A DNA stretch of 64,000 nucleotides from Nitrososphaeria archaeon (GTDB lineage: Archaea; Thermoproteota; Nitrososphaeria; Geothermarchaeales; JDFR-13), in NCBI GenBank assembly GCA_026982095.1, contig JALSHT010000006.1, positions 165,607 to 229,606 of the forward strand. Reading direction: 5' to 3'. The translations under genes and the position numbers were made by a program. Below the pieces are notes generated by a model. It did not search any database. It was not told the origin of the DNA and saw only the letters and a list, made by a program, of their open reading frames with translations. Below are positions 1-8,398 of this stretch, piece after piece (position 1 is the first letter of the stretch; each line of letters starts with the position of its first letter).

Positions 1-2
1 CG

Positions 3-161
3 TTCGACTCTACTAGGTCTCTTGCTAATATAGTTACGGACTATATCAGGATGCATGGACCATTTATGCCTCATAGACTAGGTCCTGAGGAGATGGAGTA
101 TACCACCCTCCCTGAAGTCATGAAGAGGCTGGAGGGTAGGTGGAGGAGGTCTGAGTCATAG
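3..161 (+). CDS. C-terminal end of an unidentified protein (partial)
   Basis: An open frame enters from the left edge and ends at TAG 159-161, giving about 52 residues with a very basic end (RLEGRWRRSES). I do not recognise the family from this fragment. Its stop overlaps the last codons of the convergent enolase-superfamily gene by a few bases. Codon use (AGG, ATA) matches the neighbours, so it is probably a real gene rather than a shadow. Confidence 0.5.
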   Translation, partial: FDSTRSLANIVTDYIRMHGPFMPHRLGPEEMEYTTLPEVMKRLEGRWRRSES

Positions 162-1283
162 GCTGTATACCTTCCTCCACAATCTTATTTTCTCGAGATA
201 TGGCCAATCTATCTCGACACCTATCCCAGGTTTATTCCTAACATGTATCCATCCTGAGTTGTCTATTGACCAAGGCTCTGTAACTACATCTCTCTTAAAG
301 TATCTGTCGCTGGCCGAGATGTCTGAGGGTAGTCTTACGTTGGGTAGTGTGGCTATTGATACGTTGAACCCCCTTCCCACACCGGTTTCTAGCATGCCGC
401 CTATCCATACTGGTACGTCATGTCTCTCTGATATGTTATGTATTGCTATACTCTCCGAGAACCCTCCTACCCTCCCAGGTTTAATATTTATTATTTCGGC
501 TGCACCGATCTTGATCGCTTCTGATGCAGTATACCTGTTTATTATTGTCTCGTCTAGACATATCTTGGTCTCCATCTTCTCTGCCAACTCTGCATGTGTA
601 GTTATACTCCAATATGGGAATGGCTGTTCTAGATACATCAACTGGTATCTATCTAGTTCCAACAGTCTAGGGATATCTTCCTTTAGATAATCTCCGTTGG
701 CATCTGCTGAAAGCTTTATATCTGGATACTCTCTCCTAACTGATTCAAGTATATCATGCTCAAGCCCCCTCTTTATCTTCACCTTTATACGTTGATATCC
801 CCTCTCTAGAAATTTTTCGATCCTCTTCAGTAGGGTGTTGATATTTTTCTGTATACCCATACTTACACCTGCAGACACCTTTGTCCTCACCCCTCCTATG
901 AATTTGTATAGTGGTTCTCCAGCTAGCCTAGCGTTTAGGTCCCATAGGGCCATCTCTATCGATGCTTTAGCCATGTTATACCCGTTTATCCAATCAACAC
1001 TCTTGACGAATTTAGCTGGGTCTGTGGTATCTGGCTCCATTGAGGGAATTATATATTTATCCAGTATTTGTAGATCTACATCTATAGTTTCATAGGAGTA
1101 TCCTGGGAAGGCTCCTGCAACGCACTCCCCATATCCGACCTCTCCACTCCTCGTCTCCACTTCAACTATATATGTGTGTTTAGTGTCCTCTACCCCGAAG
1201 CTGGTTCTGAATGGATGTTTAAGTGGGAGGCTAATCCTGTGTATTACTATCCTTTTCAGCTCCTCACCATGTTCCGCTGTCAT
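156..1283 (-). CDS. Enolase-superfamily N-succinylamino acid racemase / o-succinylbenzoate synthase-like enzyme
   Basis: A 375-residue muconate-lactonizing-type enolase-superfamily member. The N-terminal capping domain (about residues 12-130) is followed by a TIM barrel. Visible barrel motifs are KVKIK (catalytic Lys near 168), DANG (metal Asp near 194), EQPF (metal Glu), LDET (metal Asp) and NIKPGRVGG (second catalytic Lys), then a GGMLETGVGRG loop typical of the NSAR/OSBS (MenC) family. These enzymes racemise N-succinyl (or N-acyl) amino acids or make o-succinylbenzoate. The upstream gene on the same strand is a COG3375-like GNAT acetyltransferase that overlaps it by 20 bases. This is the arrangement known from bacteria for the pathway converting D- to L-amino acids through N-succinyl intermediates, so racemase is more likely than menaquinone synthesis. 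No other men gene is in the window. Substrate is inferred. Confidence 0.8.
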   Translation of the reverse strand: MTAEHGEELKRIVIHRISLPLKHPFRTSFGVEDTKHTYIVEVETRSGEVGYGECVAGAFPGYSYETIDVDLQILDKYIIPSMEPDTTDPAKFVKSVDWINGYNMAKASIEMALWDLNARLAGEPLYKFIGGVRTKVSAGVSMGIQKNINTLLKRIEKFLERGYQRIKVKIKRGLEHDILESVRREYPDIKLSADANGDYLKEDIPRLLELDRYQLMYLEQPFPYWSITTHAELAEKMETKICLDETIINRYTASEAIKIGAAEIINIKPGRVGGFSESIAIHNISERHDVPVWIGGMLETGVGRGFNVSIATLPNVRLPSDISASDRYFKRDVVTEPWSIDNSGWIHVRNKPGIGVEIDWPYLEKIRLWRKVYSL

Positions 1284-2088
1284 TTGGATCGAACCTCTTC
1301 TTCAGTATATAAGCATAATTCTCTCCGCTCTTTACGAAGTGAATAGCTGTATAGCCCTTTCTAAATAGGTCGGTTAATGCCTTTCTAAGGGAAAGCTTCC
1401 ATTGAATCTTTGCCTCCCTCGTATTTTTTCCTAGTGAATCGAAGTCGGGTGGTATCTCGACAGCCATGTATCTCCCTTCCGCAGCACTGTTTATGCTAGG
1501 ATATACCGTGTCGTTCTTCCTATATACCTTTAAAATGTATTCTACGTCTTTTATCTCGCTTATATCTCTATATCTGGGTCTGTTTCTAATCCATCTGCTC
1601 TTTATGTGCCATTCTGTCATAAATCTATCTGATGGAACCCCCCTATTTAGGTCATCATCCATCTCCCCATAGTGGTTGGGTAGGTATACTTTGGCTATTG
1701 TCCCTAGTTTATTAATATTTAGCCAGGCGTTTTTTGATCTTGCTGGGTCGAAGGTCCATATGATTAGGTCATATCCATTTTCTATAGCCCACTTCCTCTG
1801 TTCTTCCTTCAGTATCCTGCCTATGCCTAGGTTTTGATACTCTGGTAGGACTGCCAGTTGGTGGCTATATATACAGTACCTTCCCATATATCTACCTATG
1901 AATCCATATACAAACCCTACTAAATTGTCGCCTATGTAGGCACCCTTCACTACACCGCCCACCTCTTTAATGGCCACTATTATGTGATGGGGTGTTATCT
2001 CTGATCCCCACACCCTCTCTTGGATCATCATGAACTTCTTAATCTCGTTTGGGTCGTCTACATCCCTTACCTCCATATTTCCCCGCAT
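1264..2088 (-). CDS. GNAT N-acyltransferase, COG3375-like, partner of the racemase
   Basis: A 274-residue protein with an N-terminal GNAT fold (about residues 3-135). The acyl-CoA binding stretch YQNLGIGRILKEEQRKW matches the Q/RxxGxG/A pyrophosphate loop. The C-terminal extension is typical of the larger COG3375 acetyltransferases rather than RimI. It lies first in a two-gene operon with the enolase-superfamily racemase, which begins inside its last codons. In bacteria such as Geobacillus this pairing supplies N-succinylation of D-amino acids before racemisation; applying that role here is inference. Two Met codons (2088 and 2076) can serve as start; the second (MEVRD) is equally plausible. 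It is transcribed divergently from the triosephosphate isomerase gene across a 42-base gap. Confidence 0.75.
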   Translation of the reverse strand: MRGNMEVRDVDDPNEIKKFMMIQERVWGSEITPHHIIVAIKEVGGVVKGAYIGDNLVGFVYGFIGRYMGRYCIYSHQLAVLPEYQNLGIGRILKEEQRKWAIENGYDLIIWTFDPARSKNAWLNINKLGTIAKVYLPNHYGEMDDDLNRGVPSDRFMTEWHIKSRWIRNRPRYRDISEIKDVEYILKVYRKNDTVYPSINSAAEGRYMAVEIPPDFDSLGKNTREAKIQWKLSLRKALTDLFRKGYTAIHFVKSGENYAYILKKRFDPNDSGTW

Positions 2089-2130
2089 ATAAAGAGATTA
2101 TTTCTATCATCATCTGTAATATCTATTTCC

Positions 2131-2808
2131 ATGGATAGGAAGGTATTTATCATAAACTGTAAGAATTACTATGAGGGGAGTGGATATAGAGCTGCTCATC
2201 TACTTGAATATGCTGAGGCAGCGAGTCATAACTTTGATATTGACGTACTGGTTGCCCCGCCAATTGTAGATCTCTCACTACTTGCAAAAAATTATTCCTC
2301 TCGTATGATATCTCAATCGGTCGATAGGGTTGAGTATGGGAGCTCAACAGGCCACGTTCCTCTTGACAGGTTGATAGATCTAGGGGTTATGTGGAGCCTA
2401 TTGAATCATTCGGAGAATAGGGTTAGCCATCAACTTATCAGGGATATTGTTCTTGCATCAAATGAGCGGGGATTCAGAATAGTTGTATGTGTCGAGTCTA
2501 ACAGTGAGTTGATGGAGCTTCTAGATATGGATGTGCATCCATATGCGTATGCGTTTGAACCACCCGAGTTGATCGGTAGTGGTAGGTCAGTTTCCAAATA
2601 TGCAGGTGATGAGTTGGCTAGTTTCATAGAGACTTGTAGAGAGTATGGAGTAAAACCGTTATGTGGAGCAGGAATATCAAGTGTGGAGGATGTTGAATTA
2701 GCTGTCGAGTATGGTTCGGAAGGTATATTGGTGGCTAGTGGAGTGGTTAAAGCCAGGGATCCGAGGGAGGTCATCTTCAGGTTCTCCTCAGTGTTGGGGA
2801 GGAGGTAG
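2131..2808 (+). CDS. tpiA: Triosephosphate isomerase (archaeal short tetrameric type)
   Basis: A 225-residue TIM, the length usual for archaeal tetrameric enzymes (bacterial ones are about 250). Catalytic features are visible: NCKNY near the N-terminus (Lys), NHSENR (electrophilic His) and AFEPPELIG (catalytic Glu), with the phosphate-binding GAGI and LVASGVV segments near the C-terminus. It interconverts DHAP and glyceraldehyde 3-phosphate in the cytoplasm. The frame is open further upstream, but the family N-terminus starts at ATG 2131 (MDRKVFIINCKNY). A TATAAAG-like box around 2088-2094 suits a nearly leaderless transcript. The gap and pgk genes are elsewhere in the window, so the glycolytic genes are dispersed. 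Confidence 0.93.
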   Translation: MDRKVFIINCKNYYEGSGYRAAHLLEYAEAASHNFDIDVLVAPPIVDLSLLAKNYSSRMISQSVDRVEYGSSTGHVPLDRLIDLGVMWSLLNHSENRVSHQLIRDIVLASNERGFRIVVCVESNSELMELLDMDVHPYAYAFEPPELIGSGRSVSKYAGDELASFIETCREYGVKPLCGAGISSVEDVELAVEYGSEGILVASGVVKARDPREVIFRFSSVLGRR

Positions 2809-2821
2809 AATATTCTATTTA

Positions 2822-2897
2822 CGGGCCCGCCGGGATTCGAACCCGGGATCTCCGGCTCCGGAGGCCGGCGCCATAATCCTGGCTAGGCCACGGGCCC
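2822..2897 (-). tRNA. tRNA-Arg (CCG anticodon)
   Basis: A complete cloverleaf on the minus strand: acceptor GGGCCCG paired with CGGGCCC, D arm, anticodon stem CCGGC/GCCGG with loop CTCCGGA giving anticodon CCG (reads CGG), and T arm with GGTTCGAAT. The discriminator is G and no CCA is encoded. It has no intron and no long variable arm. It differs from the tRNA-Arg(GCG) gene at 13469-13544 by only about three bases (anticodon first position, one variable-loop base, discriminator). It sits just upstream of the arginyl-tRNA synthetase gene, in the opposite orientation. Confidence 0.95.
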
Positions 2898-2982
2898 GTT
2901 ACACATCTTATATTACCTGTTATCTTGATATTTGTTATTTTGTTGAGTTGGGGTTAAGGGTAGCGTATGAGGGGATTTACTT

Positions 2983-4878
2983 ATGGACTTACTTCTGTTG
3001 GGTGAGCAGATCAAAGAGGTGATATACGACTTCATTGGAACCCGATCTGTAGAGGTTCAGTTGGAGGTTCCACAATCCCCCGAATATGGTGACTTGTCTA
3101 CCACATATGCATTTAAAGCAGCTAAAAGGCTGGGAAGACGCCCTTTGGACTTAGCTAACGATATTAGAGACAGGATTTTAGAGAGTGGTATAGAATATGT
3201 TGAGGAGGTGAGGGTAGAGGGGGGTGGATATATCAACATCCACCTTGATAGGGACTCTTTCTATACAGACTATTTTAGAAGCCTTTGGAGACTAGGTCTA
3301 GATATGTTCAAGGATAGGTTTGGAAGTGGTAAGGTGAGGATAGAGTATACCAGTGTGAATCCTAATAAGGCAATTCATATAGGTCATGCTAGGAACATCA
3401 TACTCGGTGTATCTCTATACAACATGCTTTCTTCTCTGGGGTATGATGTTCATCTGATAAACTATATTGATGATACAGGTACACAGATGGCTGACCTCCT
3501 CCTAGGATTTATAGAACTGGGTTATCCGTTGGACCCTCGTGATGGGGAGAAGTTTGATAAATACTGTGGTGATGTGGTGTATGTTGAGACCGTGAAGAGG
3601 CTGGAGGATGATGAACGTCTTAGAAGTGTTGAGCGGAAGATTCTTAGGGCGTTGGAGGAGGGGGATAACCCTATATACGAGTTGAATAGGAAGGTAGCTG
3701 AGAAGGTGGTGAGGTCTCAGTTAGACACTTGTTTCAAGTTAGGCGCTAGATACGACTTGTTGATATGGGAGTCGGATCTTATAAGACATGGTCTGCACGG
3801 ATATTTATCCAAGGTTGTGGAGGCGAGTGGTAAGGTCGTTAAGGTTAGGGAGGGTAGGTATGCAGGTGCAATAGTAATTAAGGTATCCGCTAATGATGAT
3901 GTGGATCCCAGGAAGGATGAGGTTATCGTTAGGAGTGATGGGACCTTAACCTATCCAGGTAAGGACCTGGTTTTTGCCCTATGGAAGCTTGGTATATTGG
4001 ATATGCCTGTAAAGGTGGACGTATTTCACAAGAATCCGGATGGGACTAGGATATTCTCATCTGGATATTCTGGAATAGATTATAGGCCTGATCCTCCCTC
4101 CCTTCTCCTAAACATCATAGGTAGGGAGCAGTCTAAACCTCAAGCTGCTATAAAGGCTGTGATAGAGGATGTTTATGGAAAGGATGTGTCTGATAAGTAC
4201 ATACATTATTCCTATGAACTTGTTAAATTGTCTAAGGAGAGTGTGGAGAAGTACTTTGGTGTGTCTAGTGATAAGTCTGCTGTGAAGATGTCTGGTAGAC
4301 GCGGCTTATATTTTAATGTGGATGACGTGCTGGATAGGATGAGAGAGATAGCTTACAAGCATATGGTCGAGAATAAAGCAGTATATGATAGGTCACTGGC
4401 TCTTGATACTGCTGAGAAAATTAGTATAGCGAGTCTAATGTATCAGCTCCTAGCAATTGATAGGGATAAACCCCTTGTATTCGATATTGATAAGAGTCTA
4501 GATTTTAGGGGTGAGACAGGAGCATATATTCTTTACAGTTATGTCAGGGCCTTATCAATCATTAGTAACGTAGATGATGTCCATCTCGATGGGAAGATAG
4601 ACTATTCAGTATTGAATCAATATGATTTGATGTTATCCAGGTATATGACTTTACTACCTATAGTTATCAACTCGGCAGTTAAATATCTTGAACCCAAACA
4701 TCTAGTTACGTATATGTATCGCCTAGCTAAGGTGTTTAACGACTTTTACGAGAGGTGTCCTGTTCTAAATAGTGGGGAGCCTGTTAAGAAATATAGGCTC
4801 GCGATTGTTAAGTCTTATGTAGAGACTGTTGAGATACTGTCACGTCTAACCGGGATACCTCTCGTCAGGAGGATGTAG
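2983..4878 (+). CDS. argS: Arginyl-tRNA synthetase
   Basis: A 631-residue class Ic synthetase that charges tRNA-Arg. The N-terminal additional domain (about residues 1-105) is followed by the Rossmann fold with NPNKAIHIGHARN (HIGH motif) and INYIDDTGTQ. The KMSKS loop is the relaxed form seen in many ArgRS (VKMSGRRG), and the C-terminal helical anticodon-binding domain carries the ALRBS-like GAYILYSYVRA. ATG 2983 follows an AGGGGAT Shine-Dalgarno-like stretch. The end overlaps the convergent DNA methyltransferase gene by 14 bases. A tRNA-Arg gene lies 85 bases upstream on the other strand. Confidence 0.95.
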   Translation: MDLLLLGEQIKEVIYDFIGTRSVEVQLEVPQSPEYGDLSTTYAFKAAKRLGRRPLDLANDIRDRILESGIEYVEEVRVEGGGYINIHLDRDSFYTDYFRSLWRLGLDMFKDRFGSGKVRIEYTSVNPNKAIHIGHARNIILGVSLYNMLSSLGYDVHLINYIDDTGTQMADLLLGFIELGYPLDPRDGEKFDKYCGDVVYVETVKRLEDDERLRSVERKILRALEEGDNPIYELNRKVAEKVVRSQLDTCFKLGARYDLLIWESDLIRHGLHGYLSKVVEASGKVVKVREGRYAGAIVIKVSANDDVDPRKDEVIVRSDGTLTYPGKDLVFALWKLGILDMPVKVDVFHKNPDGTRIFSSGYSGIDYRPDPPSLLLNIIGREQSKPQAAIKAVIEDVYGKDVSDKYIHYSYELVKLSKESVEKYFGVSSDKSAVKMSGRRGLYFNVDDVLDRMREIAYKHMVENKAVYDRSLALDTAEKISIASLMYQLLAIDRDKPLVFDIDKSLDFRGETGAYILYSYVRALSIISNVDDVHLDGKIDYSVLNQYDLMLSRYMTLLPIVINSAVKYLEPKHLVTYMYRLAKVFNDFYERCPVLNSGEPVKKYRLAIVKSYVETVEILSRLTGIPLVRRM

Positions 4879-5830
4879 AATCCAATATTGTTATGAGAAA
4901 CCTTGCTATGGCTCTTGAGAGGGGTGGTGGAACCGACTCCCCCACCTGATTATACTGGCTATCTATAGGGCCCTTAAATATGTAATCATCTGGATAACCC
5001 ATGAGCCTAGCTTGTTCTCTTACCGTTAATATCCTAGGCTGGTATGGATGTACAAATCTACTCTTACCCATTATGGTGGGTGCATGTTTATAGGGGTGTA
5101 GCCGAATATACTGTTTATATTCATTGTAGAATCCCCCCCTAAAATACTCCAACGCATCTCCCCACCTAATCCTATGGATCCTTTTCTCGAATCGTTTAGG
5201 GGTCTTTACATATGTGTGGTTTGGAATGTCATTGGTTAATCTGGGGTCGGGTAGATCCCCTATAACCTCCATGACCTTCCTAGCTTCTTCATTCTTTAGA
5301 GGCCTTATCTTTACGTTGGATATGAATACCCTCCTCCTATGGCTTGGGTTTCCATAATCTATAGCGTTGAGCCTATTGAAGAATATCTTGTCAAAACCCG
5401 CTCTACTGAACTCCTTCCTTATATAATCGGGTATTGGTGGGAAGAGTATCCCTGGGACATTCTCTATAACGAATATTCTTGGGTTAAGATCTCCTATGAT
5501 TCTAATAGCTTCTAACGTGAGCCTCCCTCTAGGATCAGAATATAGTCTATCTAATGGGTCTTTCATTATGGTTCTACTAGCCATTGTAAAGGCTTCGCAA
5601 GGTGGAGAAGCGATTACCACATCTATGTCATCTCCGACCAAGTAGGTGATTAGATGAGAATGTAGCCGCCTAATATCTCCCACTATCATATTTTCGGGGG
5701 ATATGTTGGAGATGTATGTGTTGGCTGCCGAGACATCTTTCTCAACAGCAAGAACTATTTTAAATCCCTCCATTACAAATCCCTTTGCAAAGCCCCCGGC
5801 TCCCGAGAATAGGTCCACCACCCTCATCAT
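4865..5830 (-). CDS. DNA (cytosine-5) methyltransferase
   Basis: A 321-residue m5C methyltransferase with the ordered family motifs: I DLFSGAGGFAKG (SAM), IV SPPCEAFT (catalytic Cys), VI ENVPG, VIII HRRRVFISN and X YNQVGESVPPPLSRAIA. The target-recognition region between VIII and IX is short, so the protein is near the lower size limit for the family. It methylates cytosine C5 in a short DNA motif that cannot be read from the sequence. No restriction endonuclease or specificity gene adjoins it: the neighbours are ArgRS (convergent, 14-base overlap) and a SPOUT protein. It therefore looks like a solitary methyltransferase. Two Met codons open the frame. Confidence 0.92.
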   Translation of the reverse strand: MMRVVDLFSGAGGFAKGFVMEGFKIVLAVEKDVSAANTYISNISPENMIVGDIRRLHSHLITYLVGDDIDVVIASPPCEAFTMASRTIMKDPLDRLYSDPRGRLTLEAIRIIGDLNPRIFVIENVPGILFPPIPDYIRKEFSRAGFDKIFFNRLNAIDYGNPSHRRRVFISNVKIRPLKNEEARKVMEVIGDLPDPRLTNDIPNHTYVKTPKRFEKRIHRIRWGDALEYFRGGFYNEYKQYIRLHPYKHAPTIMGKSRFVHPYQPRILTVREQARLMGYPDDYIFKGPIDSQYNQVGESVPPPLSRAIARFLITILDSTSS

Positions 5831-5876
5831 GTAAAATTATAAAGTGTTTAGCTGTGAAATTTTAGATTGATGTGTT

Positions 5877-6332
5877 ATGTTGATAGTAGTCTTACATGAT
5901 GTGTATAGTACGGTTAAATTGTCTGAGGTAGTTGACGTTGTTATGGAGTTTGATGAGGTCGATCTATTTGTTGTCTCTAAGGCGGTAAGTAGTGCTGCCC
6001 AGTCGGGAGTTCCTGAGGCTGAGAAGAAGATGTTTAGTAGGGGTAGGAGGATCTTGTTTATACCCGATATAACGGATCTCAAGGAATTGATCCCTATGGA
6101 TAGGATATTCTTCTTTGTACCTAGGTCTATCGCTAAAGATGTGTTTGATCCGGCTTATATAAGGAAGTTGGTTAGAGAGTCTACTGTGGCTCTTGTGTTC
6201 TCGGGAGGCGAGTCTAGTTTCTCGAAGAGGGAATTATCTCTTGGGGAGTCATTAACACTTGGTTTTAAGAACGTCATGCCTCCTTCTGCGGAGATATCGA
6301 TAGTGTTATACACCCTCTTTCCCAGGTCTTGA
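5877..6332 (+). CDS. AF2226-like SPOUT-fold RNA methylase family protein (COG4080-like)
   Basis: A 151-residue archaeal protein resembling the small SPOUT-fold family often mislabelled as RecB-family nuclease. Supporting features are the N-terminal strand LIVVLHDVYS, the SKAVSSAAQSGVPEAEK segment, and the C-terminal SGGESS...ESLTLGFKNVMPPSAEISIVLY region, which would form the trefoil-knot SAM site. It is probably an RNA methyltransferase of unknown target. It is divergent from the DNA methyltransferase across a 46-base AT-rich gap. Assignment is by resemblance to the family, without a search. Confidence 0.65.
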   Translation: MLIVVLHDVYSTVKLSEVVDVVMEFDEVDLFVVSKAVSSAAQSGVPEAEKKMFSRGRRILFIPDITDLKELIPMDRIFFFVPRSIAKDVFDPAYIRKLVRESTVALVFSGGESSFSKRELSLGESLTLGFKNVMPPSAEISIVLYTLFPRS

Positions 6333-6370
6333 ATACTCATATAATCTTATGATATCAATTATCTAATTGG

Positions 6371-6427
6371 GATGATGATGTCGTTCCAGGATGAGGGCTT
6401 GATGATTATAACCCTGGGGTATCTGAC
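6371..6427 (+). ncRNA. Candidate C/D box guide sRNA
   Basis: The 94-base gap between two convergent genes holds the expected order of boxes: C box ATGATGA (6372-6378), a D'-like ATGA (6391-6394, imperfect), C' TTGATGA (6399-6405) and D box CTGA (6423-6426). Guide segments are about 12 and 17 bases, and the total of about 57 bases is usual for archaeal C/D sRNAs. Against it, CCAGG (6386-6390) can pair with CCTGG (6413-6417), so a simple hairpin is an alternative, and I could not assign rRNA targets. Confidence 0.42.
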
Positions 6428-7506
6428 TACATTTTGTTTTTTAATCTCATGAGCATTTCCTTCCTATATTTTGACTCTATCCTAGTGTTGTTCACAGCAT
6501 CTTCTAGAAACTCTATTATTGATTTGTATGTCTTGTAATCTATTGGGTATGGAACTCCATCTTTACCTCCTACGGTGAACGTGTATTTGACGGTGTCTCT
6601 CCAATGTACCTCCTCACCATATATTATATTGGCTATTAGGGCCAATGCCCTTACAGTGTTTTTCGTCATACCTTTATACAGTACTAGATCTCTATAGTCG
6701 CTGGGTTTATCCTCATATATTCTCCTCACATCATCCCAGTTTATCCTTTTGGGTAGTATAAGTATATCTTTAGGTAGGGATAGGCCTCCATCATTTATCC
6801 ATCTATTTAACCCGTGGTCGGTCATTGATACAAGCTTTCTGATATCTCTCTTTAAGGTTCCGTCTATGAGTATATCTAACATAGTTTTCTTTGCTTCTAG
6901 TGACTTCTTGTCTGTTAGGTTGATTATCCCATCTTTATAATCCTCCGTGATTATGGCTATATGGGGCTCCTCCAAATATTTATTGATTCTCTCTTCATAA
7001 CTCCAGTGATACCTCCTTGCATACCCTGTCTCTGTATTCATTCCCTGCTGTATAACTATCCATCGGTCTTCATCTATGAATATGATGGTGTGGTGGTAGA
7101 TCTCATAACCGTCTTGAAGTAGTACTGTGTCGGATTTAGCAGACATCTTACTAAGTCTTAGAATGGTCTGACGGTCTACTCCCTCTATCTTTTCTATTTC
7201 ATGCGGGATCTCCCTCATTCTAACCCCTTTACCCCCCAAAAGGTGTATTCCCAGTTCTAAATCATCAAATACCCTTGATAACACACCTGTCAATACAGTT
7301 GTTACTCCTGATGAATGCCAGTCGAACCCTAATGTAGCTCCCAGTGATTGAAAGAAGAATGGGTTACTTAGCCTTCTAAGGATCTCCTCAGGACCATATA
7401 CATCATGTATATATTTCATGAGGGGCTTGGCTAATCTGACCATATGATTGAATAACTTTGGAGGCGTCTTCCCTCCATGTAGAGGTAGGATTGCAATACC
7501 CTTCAT
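6427..7506 (-). CDS. DUF763 family protein
   Basis: A 359-residue protein with the hallmarks of DUF763: an N-terminal GIAILPLHGGKTPPKLF, LGFDWHSSGVTT near residue 80, LLGGKG, LQDGYEIYHHTIIFI, and the strongly conserved IQQGMNTETGYARRYHW. The family is common in thermophilic archaea and bacteria and its biochemical role is not established. The C-terminal third is helical and includes DVRRIYEDKPSDYRDLVLYKG. It ends at the convergent junction that carries the candidate C/D box sRNA. Confidence 0.85.
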   Translation of the reverse strand: MKGIAILPLHGGKTPPKLFNHMVRLAKPLMKYIHDVYGPEEILRRLSNPFFFQSLGATLGFDWHSSGVTTVLTGVLSRVFDDLELGIHLLGGKGVRMREIPHEIEKIEGVDRQTILRLSKMSAKSDTVLLQDGYEIYHHTIIFIDEDRWIVIQQGMNTETGYARRYHWSYEERINKYLEEPHIAIITEDYKDGIINLTDKKSLEAKKTMLDILIDGTLKRDIRKLVSMTDHGLNRWINDGGLSLPKDILILPKRINWDDVRRIYEDKPSDYRDLVLYKGMTKNTVRALALIANIIYGEEVHWRDTVKYTFTVGGKDGVPYPIDYKTYKSIIEFLEDAVNNTRIESKYRKEMLMRLKNKM

Positions 7507-7582
7507 CCCCTTTCACATTCACTAATGTCCTAGGCTGGTTTTAAGATTTTTCCCTGTTAAGTGGTGATGGTGATTACCCTAT

Positions 7583-7984
7583 ATGAGGAGGAAGGGTGTC
7601 TCACACTTTCTAGAGGTCGTGATTTTGGTTGGATTGGTTGGTACTCTGGGAATGTTGATATACAGTGGGGCTCTGGATCTCTTTGCTGGCTGGGGAGATG
7701 TGAAGCAGGTAACAATACAGTCCGTGTACGTGTTGAACAATACATTGTATGTGGTCGTCTCTAACAAGGGGTCCTCGGCTGTAGACATCAATAGTGTCTC
7801 TGTCTATAGTTTAAATGGAAGTCTGATTGGGGGGACTACTGTACCGGCTAAGATAGGTCCTGGGAAGGTGTCATCATTCGCTATCGATGTATCTGGAGTG
7901 GGTCTGCAGGAAGGAGATCTGGTAGATATCATTATCTCCACGGAGGATGGTAGTGCGTTTAAGTTTAGGGTAGCGGTGCAGTGA
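7583..7984 (+). CDS. Type IV pilin-like protein with class III signal peptide
   Basis: A 133-residue secreted protein. The N-terminus MRRKGVSHFLEV followed by a single hydrophobic helix (about residues 8-30) fits an archaeal class III (prepilin) signal peptide, cut before or near VSHF by a PibD-type peptidase. The helix would form the pilus core. The remaining hundred residues are beta-rich with a Ser/Gly/Val bias (NNTLYVVVSNKGSSAVDINSV). It is the first gene of a five-gene pilus operon, 6 bases before the next gene, and is the best candidate for the major pilin. A different pilus subunit role is possible. Confidence 0.75.
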   Translation: MRRKGVSHFLEVVILVGLVGTLGMLIYSGALDLFAGWGDVKQVTIQSVYVLNNTLYVVVSNKGSSAVDINSVSVYSLNGSLIGGTTVPAKIGPGKVSSFAIDVSGVGLQEGDLVDIIISTEDGSAFKFRVAVQ

Positions 7985-7990
7985 TGTCTT

Positions 7991-8398
7991 ATGCCGTCCA
8001 ACCTCTACTCTGAGGCAATAATACTTTTTATAACGACCTCTCTCATCTCGATAGGTGTTGCAACGATCTACTTCCCTAACGAGTCTTTAGTCAGGATATC
8101 TACTATGGAGGAGCTTGAGGAGGGGTACAGATATGGATATGATGTAGTGTATCTATTCTCGGAAGATGGATATGTATTCTTCAAGAATGTTGGTAGGGAG
8201 ATGTTGCGTCTAGAGCTGATATTGATAGATGGAGATGGAATTGAGAATTACGAGGTATGGGAGGGGGGAGAGTGGGTTCGGAATGGGGTTATCGGGAGTG
8301 GGGCCATATTCAGAGTTGTATACTCATCTGAGCCTAAGGAGGTTGTACTGTTCATTGAAGAGAGGTTCTTCATAAGAGTGGAGGTGATGGTTCCATGA
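7991..8398 (+). CDS. FlaF/FlaG-like pilus accessory protein
   Basis: A 135-residue protein with one N-terminal transmembrane helix (about residues 5-28, SEAIILFITTSLISIG) followed by a beta-rich domain. The short N-terminus without basic residues and the SEAIILFI start resemble archaeal FlaF/FlaG and pilus-anchoring proteins more than cleaved pilins. It sits between the small pilin and the large pilin-like protein; its stop overlaps the next start as ATGA. A membrane or pseudoperiplasmic anchor for the filament is the likely role, inferred from context. Confidence 0.55.
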   Translation: MPSNLYSEAIILFITTSLISIGVATIYFPNESLVRISTMEELEEGYRYGYDVVYLFSEDGYVFFKNVGREMLRLELILIDGDGIENYEVWEGGEWVRNGVIGSGAIFRVVYSSEPKEVVLFIEERFFIRVEVMVP

